Part shown: positions 1 to 6,760 of the stretch, piece by piece | Numbering within the stretch: the stretch's first letter is position 1 | Layout: the number at the start of each line of letters is the position of its first letter | Assembly: GCA_008501565.1 (NCBI GenBank) | Contig: QQUL01000098.1 | Location: 1-6,760, forward strand | Length of the DNA stretch: 6,760 bases | DNA from: Armatimonadota bacterium | Lineage (GTDB): Bacteria > Actinomycetota > Acidimicrobiia > Spongiisociales > UBA5794 | Direction of reading: 5' to 3' | Notes under the pieces: generated by a model | The model's database searches: none | Seen by the model: the letters and a program-made list of their open reading frames with translations, nothing else | Told to the model about the DNA's origin: nothing | Position numbers and translations under genes: made by a program

Positions 1-1183
1 GACCGTCGTCCTCGACCACGATCTTCACTTCTCCTTGACGTTCAACGACCGTAATGGATACGGTGTCACCGCCGTGTTTGTCGGCGTTGTCGACGAGGAT
101 CCACACCAACTCGGCGAGTTGTGCGTGATCACCCATGACGATGCAGGTATCCGGAGTCTGCACGGCCACCTCAACGGCCAGATTTCGTGCCCGACGTTGC
201 ACAGACCTCACGACACCGCTGAGATCCACCGGGATGTGGGCCTCGCTTCCGTCTGTTTCGGCGTCACCCCGTGCGAGTGCCAGGAGGCTGTCGATCAACA
301 GAGTCATCCGGTCGGCCTCGTCGGAGATGTCCTTTGTGGCCTCGGCACGGTCCTGTGCGGAGGCATGCGGATTGCCGGCAAGAAACCCTGCGTTGGCTCT
401 GATGGAGGTGAGCGGAGACCTCAGCTCATGGGATGCGTCTGCCACGAATCGTTTCTGAGCGTCGATGGTGAGTTCGCGATCATGCCGTGCCGTCTCGATA
501 CCTTCGAGCATGGTGTTGAACGACTCCGAGAGAGCGCCGACCTCGTCATTCTGCCGAACGGGTGGGAGCCGCTGGGACAGATTGCCGGTGGCTCCGATCT
601 CGTCCGTGGTCTCTGCCAGAAGTCGAAGCGGACGCAGGGCGCGGCCGCTCATGAACCACGCCCCGATGCCAGCTGCGACGAGCGCGACAACCCCAAAGAT
701 CACGAGAAACGCCGTGAGACCGGCAACCTGCTGCTTCGCAACGCGGAGTGACTGCCCGACCGCGACAACGCCTACTCCAAGGGTCGGGTTTTCCCATCGT
801 CTGACCTGCACTCGGACACCGTCGACATCTGCCTGTGATTGGCCCGAGCTGAGTGCCTCAACCACAACAGCGGCGGGGAGATGGAGGGGCAACCCGTCGA
901 CGACTCCCGTCGAGTGGAGGACAGCTCCCGAATCGTCATACACCGTCGTGAACGGTTGATCCGAGACATTCGCATCCACAACCAGAGGCGACGAGGACAA
1001 CTCCAGCGGAGCGTCCAAGCTTTCGATCACGTCGGCTGACCCGTCGGCGATCCCGGCCAGGAGTTTGTCCTGATCCTCGCCGGAAGCTCCGGCGACAAGC
1101 AGGATGATCACGATGATGAACCCGGCAAGCGACAGCGCGGTGAAGCCGATCCCGTACCACGTGAGCCTCCATCGAATCTTCAA
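1..1183 (-). CDS. Membrane sensor histidine kinase, HAMP/HisKA type (C-terminus cut by window edge)
   Basis: This is the sensor kinase of a two-component system. It autophosphorylates on a histidine and passes the phosphate to the regulator encoded just upstream. Translation from a TTG at 1183 gives 394 residues before the left edge. Seen in order: a short basic start (MKIRWRLTWYGIG) typical of such kinases; membrane helix 1 at about residues 10-32; an extracytoplasmic sensor region of about 120 residues; membrane helix 2 at about 153-177; a HAMP linker at about 178-232; the HisKA H-box FVADASHELRSPLTS with phospho-acceptor His252; and the N-box LVDNADKHGG with Asn366. The G1 box (VEDDG) is only just reached, so the rest of the ATPase domain lies outside. 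No in-frame ATG occurs before residue 178, and the preceding codon is the regulator's TAG, so TTG is the most plausible start. Its Shine-Dalgarno match is weak, which suggests translational coupling. Architecture resembles MprB/TcrS-type kinases; the signal is unknown. Confidence 0.95.
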   Translation of the reverse strand, partial: MKIRWRLTWYGIGFTALSLAGFIIVIILLVAGASGEDQDKLLAGIADGSADVIESLDAPLELSSSPLVVDANVSDQPFTTVYDDSGAVLHSTGVVDGLPLHLPAAVVVEALSSGQSQADVDGVRVQVRRWENPTLGVGVVAVGQSLRVAKQQVAGLTAFLVIFGVVALVAAGIGAWFMSGRALRPLRLLAETTDEIGATGNLSQRLPPVRQNDEVGALSESFNTMLEGIETARHDRELTIDAQKRFVADASHELRSPLTSIRANAGFLAGNPHASAQDRAEATKDISDEADRMTLLIDSLLALARGDAETDGSEAHIPVDLSGVVRSVQRRARNLAVEVAVQTPDTCIVMGDHAQLAELVWILVDNADKHGGDTVSITVVERQGEVKIVVEDDG

Positions 1184-1858
1184 CTACCCGGCCCGCATCA
1201 CATAGCCAGCACCCCGGATCGTGTGGATCATCCGAGGCTCGCCGTCGAGCTCAAGCTTGTTTCGTAGGTAGCGCACATACACGTCAACGACATTGCTCGT
1301 GGTGTCAACGTCGAGGCCCCAGACCGCCTCGAGGATGCGCGGACGCGATAGGACGATGCGGTCATTTCGCATGAAGTATTCCAGGAGCCTGAATTCAAGC
1401 GCCGTGAGCGTGACAGGGCGGTCGTTGATGGAGACCTCGAACCCGTCCACGTTCGCAACAAGGCTGCCGACTCTGAGGATGTTGCGTGCACCGGGTTCGT
1501 GTCTCCTAAGAAGACTGCGCACACGGGCAAGGAGCTCCTCGTACGCGAACGGCTTGACGAGGTAGTCGTCGGCGCCCGCATCGAGCCCCACGACGCGATC
1601 GGCAACCGCGTCTCTCGCAGTCAACATCAGCACAGCGGTATCGCCCTCGGCACGGATGCGTCGACAGACCTCGACACCGTCGATTTCCGGCATCATCACA
1701 TCAAGGATCACCAGATCGGGAACGGTGTCACGGGCAATACGGAGTGCTTCGGATCCATCGTGGGCGACCGACACGCTGAACCCTTCATACACCAACGCTC
1801 GTCGGACGCTCGCGGCGATGCGCTCGTCGTCATCTGCGACCAGAATGTGTGCGTCCAT
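1184..1858 (-). CDS. OmpR/PhoB-family response regulator
   Basis: A 224-residue DNA-binding response regulator, the usual full length for the family. The receiver domain (about 1-118) has the acidic pair Asp10/Asp11, phospho-acceptor Asp53 in LVILDVMMPEIDG, the conserved Thr80 (MLTARD) and Lys102 (LVKPF). The C-terminal winged helix (about 128-222) has the family's LTALEFRLLEYFMRN stretch, the SRPRILEAVWG segment, the recognition-helix region NVVDVYVRYLRNKL and the end wing IHTIRGAGYVMR. It should act as a phosphorylation-controlled transcription factor in the cytoplasm. The ATG at 1858 puts the first beta strand (HILVADDD) right at the N-terminus, as expected, although the ribosome site in front of it is poor. 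The TAG stop is followed directly by the kinase's TTG, so the pair is almost certainly one operon. It resembles MprA/TcrA-type regulators, but target genes cannot be read from this window; the adjacent exporter genes are a reasonable guess. Confidence 0.96.
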   Translation of the reverse strand: MDAHILVADDDERIAASVRRALVYEGFSVSVAHDGSEALRIARDTVPDLVILDVMMPEIDGVEVCRRIRAEGDTAVLMLTARDAVADRVVGLDAGADDYLVKPFAYEELLARVRSLLRRHEPGARNILRVGSLVANVDGFEVSINDRPVTLTALEFRLLEYFMRNDRIVLSRPRILEAVWGLDVDTTSNVVDVYVRYLRNKLELDGEPRMIHTIRGAGYVMRAG

Positions 1859-1954
1859 GACCCCATGTTGCCAGACCCGGATGGGAACCGTGGTCCCAGA
1901 ATGGAAATACGGGCTGACCGCGCGATGGATCGGACAGCGTCGAGCACCCGTCGA
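1859..1954. other. 96-base gap before the two-component genes
   Basis: This is one of only two gaps above 90 bases in the window. It separates the PepSY-like gene from the response regulator and is the natural place for a promoter serving the two-component pair. On the minus strand I see no convincing -35/-10 pair and no GC hairpin followed by a T-run. Around 1885-1899 there is a weak imperfect inverted repeat (GGGA...TCCC) with a mismatched interior. It is not strong enough to call a terminator or an operator. Confidence 0.3.
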
Positions 1955-2404
1955 TCAAGGCGTAGGAACTTCTTCCTCGTAGCTTCCAAGGATGTCGCCG
2001 GAGAGGCCGTCGACGGTGATCAGCGCTTGGTGGTCAGGCGCCGGTCCGGAGGCGAAAACGAGCACTTGCCACACTGGTTTGGCCAGCCAACCGCGGAAGC
2101 CGAGAGTTGCGGATCCGTGGCCGACATCGAACGAAGCATGCTTCGAGGCGATGGTGATCGCCTCCATGTCGGTGACCTTGATCTTCCACCCTCCGGCAAA
2201 CTGGAAAGCGGCAAGGAGCACCAGGGGCGCAACCGCCGTGAGCCACATCGCCTCGACGTCGGCTACGAGGATCAGCACAGCGGCGAGTAGCCCCACTGCC
2301 AGATAGACCATCCCGGCGCGGCGTCTCGTCGCCGTGTCGAGCACGCGGAACGGTCCAACCGGATCGCTGATGGGACCTTCGGAGCTGGGTTTTGATCCTG
2401 CCAT
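1955..2404 (-). CDS. Small membrane protein, two helices plus a PepSY-like C-terminal domain
   Basis: A 149-residue protein I cannot name. The first 27 or so residues are polar and end in a basic TRRR cluster, which is consistent with a cytoplasmic N-terminus. Two hydrophobic segments follow at about 31-49 and 53-70, joined by a very short turn, so the soluble C-terminal part (about 72-149) should be on the same side as the N-terminus. That part reads VTDMEAITIAS, then KPVWQVLVF, then ALITVDGLSGDIL. This matches the general pattern of a PepSY domain (an 'eAi.iA' helix, a 'W.V' strand, and a 'v.VD..sG.il' hairpin), but this is pattern recognition without a search. The ATG at 2404 lies six bases after the exporter's stop, with an AGGGA that overlaps that stop, so coupled translation with the exporter is likely. 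Possible roles are an accessory or regulatory subunit of the exporter or a link to the downstream sensor kinase; both are inference. Confidence 0.8.
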   Translation of the reverse strand: MAGSKPSSEGPISDPVGPFRVLDTATRRRAGMVYLAVGLLAAVLILVADVEAMWLTAVAPLVLLAAFQFAGGWKIKVTDMEAITIASKHASFDVGHGSATLGFRGWLAKPVWQVLVFASGPAPDHQALITVDGLSGDILGSYEEEVPTP

Positions 2405-2410
2405 GAGTCC

Positions 2411-5119
2411 CTACGTCGTTGCCTGGTCACCCGCGTCGTCATTTGAGACCATCGAGATCGACACAGGAGCATTGCCCCGGCTGACGTGCCACCGTGACCA
2501 AAGCATCAGCATCGACGGAAGCACCATCACTGCGGCAATCAGCGCCAACAAGATGGTGTACGACGTCACGAAACCGAATTGGCGGAACGGAATCGTGGTC
2601 GACGTCACGAGGATGCCGAATCCAAGGATGGTGGTCAGTGCCGAACCGGCAAGTGCCCCGCCCGTGTGCACGAGTGTGTGTTCGACGGCGTCATTGAGGT
2701 CATCGAATTCCTGTCGTTCCTCCAGATAACGATGGGTGACATGGATCATGTACGGAATACCGATACCGATCGCAAGCGCCGAGATCGTTGCCGTGATCGG
2801 TCCGAACGGAATGCCGAAGGCCGCCATGATGCCAAAGGTCCAGACGACGACGATGGCAACGGGGATGGTGGTGATCACGCCGAGCATCGGTCGGCGAGAT
2901 TGGAACCAGAAGTTGGCGACGAGGAGCAGCAGCGCTGCCCCGAGTGTCAGCAACAGCGAGGACACCTGTGATGCCCGCAAGGTGTCAACCACGAGCCCAT
3001 TGATGATGAACGTGGAAGTGGCGATCGCCGTTCCGCCAACCACAGACATCGGTTCGAATGCCGCATTGAGGCCGTCGGCGACTTCGTCGGCGCCGCTTTC
3101 TCCTGCGGTCGTGCTCAGATAGAACACCGTCGACTGGTAGTCGGGGGCGAGCACGGTCGCCATCGTGATGGGGTCTTTGGCATATGCCGCGTCGTAGAGG
3201 GGGGACACATCGGCGTCGTCAGGTACGGTCTGTTGCTGCGTGAAACCGACCCCGATCGCAATGTTCAGCAAGTCAGCGTCGAACGTCGGGCTCGAGGGGT
3301 TCAACCATTCCCCGAGATAGCCGATCAGGGACTGCCCGGCAGCGATCTCGGCCCCCGACTCGAACGTGATGGTCGAAACGTCCGGCACCTCTGCAGCATT
3401 GGCGTATGAAGCGAACATGGCATTCCACGAGCTTCCTGCCGTCAGGTCACCCTTCACGAGCACCGACGTGGTCTCGGGGAAGTTGAAGTCCTGGTCGACC
3501 GTAACGGCCGTGTCACGCAGCGGTGAGGTTGTCGGAACGAAATCGAGGAAAGAGAACTCCGTCGAGAGTTTCGTCATCCCGAACGCTCCGATCCCAGCAA
3601 GGGCGAGTGCGACAATCAGTGTGCCGACGGCGAAGCGACGCGGGAGCACGGCGAGCTTCCCGATCGCTTTCGGCAGCATGCGGGAATCGCCGTTCTCGAG
3701 GCCGTCAAGGTCGATCGTGCCGGCCTTTTCTGCCTTTCGGTCGAGCAGTTCCCGAACGGCCGGTACGAATGACAGCATCAGGAGGAAGGAGGAAGCGATA
3801 CCAACGGCTGCGAGCTCCCCGAACTCGGCGAGTGCAGGAATCGAGCTGGTGACGTTGGTCAGGAACCCGACTGCCGTGGTGAGCGTTGCCAGTATCAATG
3901 CCACGCCGACGGTTCTGATCGCGGTTGACATCGCTGCGTCGACAGACCGTCCGCCAGCGAGCTCCTGGCGATACCGGCTCGTCATGTGTATCGAATAGTC
4001 GACCCCGAGCCCGATGAGCAGAATCGGGAGTATCTGCACCATCTGGGACTGATCCCCGAACCGCAGATATCCGTAGCCGTTCATCCATTGGATGGCCAGG
4101 GCGATCGTGAGGAATGTGACCAGCGTGTCCGCCGTGGTGCGACGGAGTCTCGTGCTTGCGACGGCCCACAGCAGGAAGGCAATCGTGTAACAGGCGATCG
4201 CGCCAAGGGCCACCGGCGCAAGCTCGGCGTCGGCGATCCATTCCGGGAACAGATCCGGGAAGATCTTCGCAAGGCCGGGAACAACCGCGATCGCGGCACC
4301 CGTGACCATCAGGACGATGCCGACGATGAACGCTATCTGCCCTCGGCCACGCTTCGGTTGCACCAAGAAGACGATGGCGAGGACCAGCAGGATGATCATT
4401 GCAGCCGCAATCAGAAGTCGGCTGATTTCTGTCTGAAATTCGTCCGTATCGGAGAAGATCAGTTCGACGTTGAAAGGTTCCTCCGTGATTGATTCCGGAG
4501 AGGGTGCGGCCTCGATCGCATCGGCAATGTCCAAGGCTCGTTGGGCCAGCTCGTCGAAGTCCTCGGAGGACGCGTAGGTGATGATCCCGAGTCCGAGTTC
4601 GGCAGTTGCCGTCTCAAGGTTTGCGTCCTTGCTCAACAACGAAGTCAGCTGTGACTGGAACTGGACGGGTATCTGATCCAAGCCTGCTTTGTAGTAGGCC
4701 TTGACTTCGGCATCGGTCGTCGGCATCGGAGCACCGGCTTCGATGGCGAGCATCACCGGCATGAGGTGGCTCAGAACCGCTGGGTTTTGGGGCTGGTCCA
4801 CGAGGTATTCCGAAACACTCGAGGCACGGACGCTCTTGTCGAGTTCCATCGCTGCGATCAGCGCGTCCAGCGTGATGACGTCGCCGACGGTGCTTGAGAC
4901 GACGACTTGCATGCTCGACACGACACCGAATGTTTCTGCGATCTCGGCGGAAGCAGTCAGTTCTGGGGCCTCCGGGGCGAACGATTCGTTCTGATCCTCG
5001 GCGGGAACAAACTTCGACGCCATGAATCCAAGAATCATGGACACAACAATGACCACGGCGATGACGACCCATGGCGCCTTGCGAACGGCAGCCGCGAGGG
5101 CTCTTACGACGGTTTTCAC
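2411..5119 (-). CDS. MMPL/RND-superfamily membrane exporter
   Basis: A secondary transporter of the RND superfamily (MMPL/HAE3-like), with 902 residues from the GTG start chosen here. Such proteins usually export lipids or other hydrophobic molecules using the proton gradient; the substrate here is unknown. Residue numbers below count from the longer reading that begins with TTG at 5143 (subtract 8 for the GTG start). Helix 1 is at about 25-42, then a large extracytoplasmic loop to about 240, then a membrane bundle to about 466. The second half repeats this: helix at about 505-523, loop to about 722, bundle to about 883. The signature GLGVDYSIHMTSRYRQE with Asp382 marks the first bundle. Its counterpart in the second is GIGIPYMIHVTHRYLEE, with proline instead of aspartate. 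About 70 residues at 263-335, containing two extra hydrophobic segments, have no counterpart in the second half. The GTG at 5119 is preferred because a perfect GGAGG sits seven bases upstream. It probably forms an operon with the small gene that follows six bases later. Confidence 0.93.
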   Translation of the reverse strand: MKTVVRALAAAVRKAPWVVIAVVIVVSMILGFMASKFVPAEDQNESFAPEAPELTASAEIAETFGVVSSMQVVVSSTVGDVITLDALIAAMELDKSVRASSVSEYLVDQPQNPAVLSHLMPVMLAIEAGAPMPTTDAEVKAYYKAGLDQIPVQFQSQLTSLLSKDANLETATAELGLGIITYASSEDFDELAQRALDIADAIEAAPSPESITEEPFNVELIFSDTDEFQTEISRLLIAAAMIILLVLAIVFLVQPKRGRGQIAFIVGIVLMVTGAAIAVVPGLAKIFPDLFPEWIADAELAPVALGAIACYTIAFLLWAVASTRLRRTTADTLVTFLTIALAIQWMNGYGYLRFGDQSQMVQILPILLIGLGVDYSIHMTSRYRQELAGGRSVDAAMSTAIRTVGVALILATLTTAVGFLTNVTSSIPALAEFGELAAVGIASSFLLMLSFVPAVRELLDRKAEKAGTIDLDGLENGDSRMLPKAIGKLAVLPRRFAVGTLIVALALAGIGAFGMTKLSTEFSFLDFVPTTSPLRDTAVTVDQDFNFPETTSVLVKGDLTAGSSWNAMFASYANAAEVPDVSTITFESGAEIAAGQSLIGYLGEWLNPSSPTFDADLLNIAIGVGFTQQQTVPDDADVSPLYDAAYAKDPITMATVLAPDYQSTVFYLSTTAGESGADEVADGLNAAFEPMSVVGGTAIATSTFIINGLVVDTLRASQVSSLLLTLGAALLLLVANFWFQSRRPMLGVITTIPVAIVVVWTFGIMAAFGIPFGPITATISALAIGIGIPYMIHVTHRYLEERQEFDDLNDAVEHTLVHTGGALAGSALTTILGFGILVTSTTIPFRQFGFVTSYTILLALIAAVMVLPSMLMLWSRWHVSRGNAPVSISMVSNDDAGDQATT

Positions 5120-5131
5120 GGAGGATCCTCC
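5120..5131 (-). promoter_or_regulatory. Ribosome binding site of the exporter, inside a 12-base palindrome
   Basis: On the minus strand GGAGG (5131-5127) is followed after seven bases by GTG at 5119, an ideal Shine-Dalgarno spacing. This decides the start of the exporter in favour of GTG over the TTG at 5143, which has no purine-rich site before it. The GGAGG is the left half of the perfect palindrome GGAGGATCCTCC that ends directly at the start codon. Without a loop the palindrome cannot fold well within one molecule, so a regulatory role is uncertain. Confidence 0.8.
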
Positions 5132-5220
5132 AGCAGACGACAAATGAGCGGTGGTGCTTCGCCTCGGGAGCCTAATGACGAGCGCGTCAGCGACGTCGGA
5201 AATCTCGTCGAGCTAGTGCT
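5132..5220. other. Gap between thrS and the exporter gene
   Basis: This gap of roughly 90 bases lies upstream of the exporter's ribosome site. It would hold the exporter's promoter and any thrS terminator if they exist. I see no hairpin with a T-run and no clear -35/-10 pair. A six-base inverted repeat (GACGAG at 5177-5182, CTCGTC at 5204-5209) flanks a 21-base interior; it is too weak to call. The exporter reading frame stays open across part of this gap, but it offers no good start with a ribosome site before the GTG at 5119. Confidence 0.3.
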
Positions 5221-6760
5221 CTAGCGCGGTGGTTGAGCCAGCTCAACGAGTCGAGCGACCACCGCGTCGAGCGCCACCCCGCGTTCTTCGTGTTCGTCGC
5301 CCCGGAGACGGATTCCGGCGGTCCCGTTGTCGACATCATTGTCGCCGACCACAATCACGGCAGGATGCTTCTGCGTGATCGCCTTTCGAATCTTGTCACC
5401 AACCGTGTCATCCGCGGTATCAACCTCGGCGCGTATCCCGGCTTCCGAGAGCTGCTCAACCACAGAGGCTGCGTAGTCATTGTGGCGGTCAGCAACAGGG
5501 ATGATCGTCGCCTGGACCGGTGACAGCCACATCGGGAACGCTCCTGCGTAGTGCTCTGTCAGAACCCCAACGAAACGCTCAACCGAGCCGAGCAACGCGC
5601 GGTGGATCATTACGGGGCGTTCCCGCGTGTTGTCGGCGGTTGCGTACTCAAGCTCGAAGTTCTCCGGCTGGGCGAAGTCGACCTGAATAGTTGAGAGCTG
5701 CCAGCGGCGACCGATGGCGTCTTTCACGTGGATGTCGATCTTCGGCCCGTAGAAGGCTCCCTCACCGGCCGCGAGCTGGAAGTCGAGCCCTGCGTTGTCG
5801 AGTGACGCTGCGAGGTATTCCTCCGCACGCCGCCATGCGTCGACGTTTCCGACGAACTTGTCGGGCCGTGTCGATAGGTCGGCTTCGAACTCCTCGAATC
5901 CGAAATCACGCAACACCATGAGCACGAAATCGAGCAGATTCTGAAGCTCCTCGGCGAGTTGATCCTCCGTTGTGAAGATGTGGCTGTCGTCCTGGGTGAA
6001 GCCGCGGGCGCGCAGCAGACCGTGGATCACACCGGATCGCTCGTATCGATACACCGTCCCGAGCTCGAAGAGGCGCATGGGCAGCTCCCGATACGAACGC
6101 GTCGAGGATTTGTACACGAGAATATGGAACGGGCAGTTCATGGGTTTGACGACGTACGCCTGCCCATCCTTGTCGTCAGATCCGTCGAGCTCCATCTGCG
6201 GGTACATGTTCTCCGCATAGAACTCCGCATGTCCGGAGGTCTGCCACAGCTCCGCCTTTGCAACGTGGGGCGAAACGACATAGTCGTAGCCGCCGTTGCG
6301 GTGCGTCCGACGGGAGTAGTCCTCGATCACCGTCTTGAGAATGCCTCCCTTTGGATGCCAGATGGCAAGCCCAGATCCGAGCTCGGACGGAAATGAGAAC
6401 AGATCCAGTTCCGCACCCAGTTTCCGGTGGTCGCGCTTGCCCGCCTCCTCGAGTCTCACGAGGTACTCGTCAAGTGCCTTCTTGGACTCCCAAGCGGTCC
6501 CGTAGATGCGTTGAAGTTGCGGGTTGCTCTCATCGCCTCGCCAGTATGCCCCCGCCGAACGAAGCAGTTTGAAGGCCTTCAACCGGCCGGTCGAGGGAAG
6601 GTGGGGGCCGCGACACAGATCGAGGAAGCCATCGTTTCGGTAGGTGGAGACCGCGGTGTCGTCGACACCTTCGTCGGCATCGACGCCCTGGATGATCTCA
6701 ACCTTGAACGGATGGTCAGCGAACTCGGCGATCGCATCAGCAATGTCGAGCTCGCCGCGC
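5221..6760 (-). CDS. thrS: Threonyl-tRNA synthetase (N-terminus cut by window edge)
   Basis: Class II aminoacyl-tRNA synthetase that joins threonine to tRNA-Thr in the cytoplasm. The window holds the last 512 residues. The reading frame stays open to the right edge, so the TGS region and first part of the editing domain are outside. Seen in order: the end of the SAD editing domain with the CRGPH motif (fragment residues 49-53); motif 1 region around VSPHVAKAELWQTSGH (162-177); motif 2 with HGLLRARGFTQDDSHIF (246-262); the AGEGAFYGPKIDIHVKD segment (331-347); motif 3 MIHRALLGSVERF (384-396); and the anticodon-binding domain (about 412-508). The three zinc ligands that recognise threonine are all present: Cys209 in PMNCPFH, His260 in DDSHIF, His386 in MIHRALLG. 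The HxxxH half of the editing site lies beyond the edge. The protein ends LAQPPR before TAG and shows no sign of damage. The catalytic and anticodon-binding parts are ordinary for the family. Confidence 0.98.
   Translation of the reverse strand, partial: RGELDIADAIAEFADHPFKVEIIQGVDADEGVDDTAVSTYRNDGFLDLCRGPHLPSTGRLKAFKLLRSAGAYWRGDESNPQLQRIYGTAWESKKALDEYLVRLEEAGKRDHRKLGAELDLFSFPSELGSGLAIWHPKGGILKTVIEDYSRRTHRNGGYDYVVSPHVAKAELWQTSGHAEFYAENMYPQMELDGSDDKDGQAYVVKPMNCPFHILVYKSSTRSYRELPMRLFELGTVYRYERSGVIHGLLRARGFTQDDSHIFTTEDQLAEELQNLLDFVLMVLRDFGFEEFEADLSTRPDKFVGNVDAWRRAEEYLAASLDNAGLDFQLAAGEGAFYGPKIDIHVKDAIGRRWQLSTIQVDFAQPENFELEYATADNTRERPVMIHRALLGSVERFVGVLTEHYAGAFPMWLSPVQATIIPVADRHNDYAASVVEQLSEAGIRAEVDTADDTVGDKIRKAITQKHPAVIVVGDNDVDNGTAGIRLRGDEHEERGVALDAVVARLVELAQPPR

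Noticed and set aside
1885..1899. GGGA...TCCC inverted repeat upstream of the response regulator, considered as a terminator
   Set aside because: Only four clean pairs with a mismatch beyond them, and no following T-run.
1499..2290. A 263-codon open frame on the plus strand, and a similar 238-codon one at 35-751
   Set aside because: Both lie antisense to well-supported genes (the regulator, small protein and kinase), have composition typical of antisense frames in GC-rich DNA, and show no recognisable domain.
3366..3998. Plus-strand and off-frame open frames inside the exporter gene (also 3986-4492 and 3705-4241)
   Set aside because: They are shadows of a coherent 902-residue membrane protein; their translations are rich in Arg, Ser and Pro without membrane or domain pattern.
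5177..5209. Inverted repeat GACGAG...CTCGTC between thrS and the exporter, considered as a terminator or operator
   Set aside because: The stem is only six pairs with a 21-base interior and no T-run on the minus strand, a level expected by chance at this GC content.
6580..6582. TTG at 6582 as a possible start of threonyl-tRNA synthetase
   Set aside because: The frame continues upstream to the window edge and encodes the conserved CRGPH editing-domain motif, so this codon is an internal leucine of a truncated gene.

Overview
The window reads as a chromosomal segment of a GC-rich Gram-positive bacterium, most likely an actinobacterium. I infer this from the high-GC codon use, the GTG and TTG start codons, and the style of the two-component and MMPL/RND proteins. 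The exact lineage cannot be fixed from sequence alone; an Acidimicrobiia-like organism would fit but is a guess. All supported genes lie on the minus strand, so transcription runs from the right edge to the left. No RNA gene, mobile element, CRISPR array or phage feature was seen.

In transcription order: (1) the 3' part of thrS, threonyl-tRNA synthetase, with its 5' end beyond the right edge; (2) after a gap of about 100 bases, a large MMPL/RND-superfamily membrane exporter whose start I move to a GTG behind a perfect GGAGG; (3) six bases later, a small protein with two membrane helices and a C-terminal half that resembles a PepSY domain; (4) after a 96-base gap, an OmpR/PhoB-family response regulator; (5) directly after its stop codon, with no spacer, a membrane sensor histidine kinase that starts with TTG and runs off the left edge just as its ATP-binding domain begins.

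The response regulator and kinase are a clear cognate pair: the kinase reads an extracytoplasmic signal and phosphorylates the regulator on Asp53. The exporter and PepSY-like protein look co-transcribed and co-functional at the membrane. The order exporter, small membrane protein, two-component system suggests an envelope-related transport module with its own sensor, but the regulatory link is inferred from adjacency only. thrS is a housekeeping neighbour.

The most unusual content is in the exporter. Its first half carries about 70 extra residues with two additional hydrophobic segments that the second half lacks. The conserved membrane aspartate of the RND proton relay is present in the first half (GLGVDY) but replaced by proline in the second (GIGIPY).
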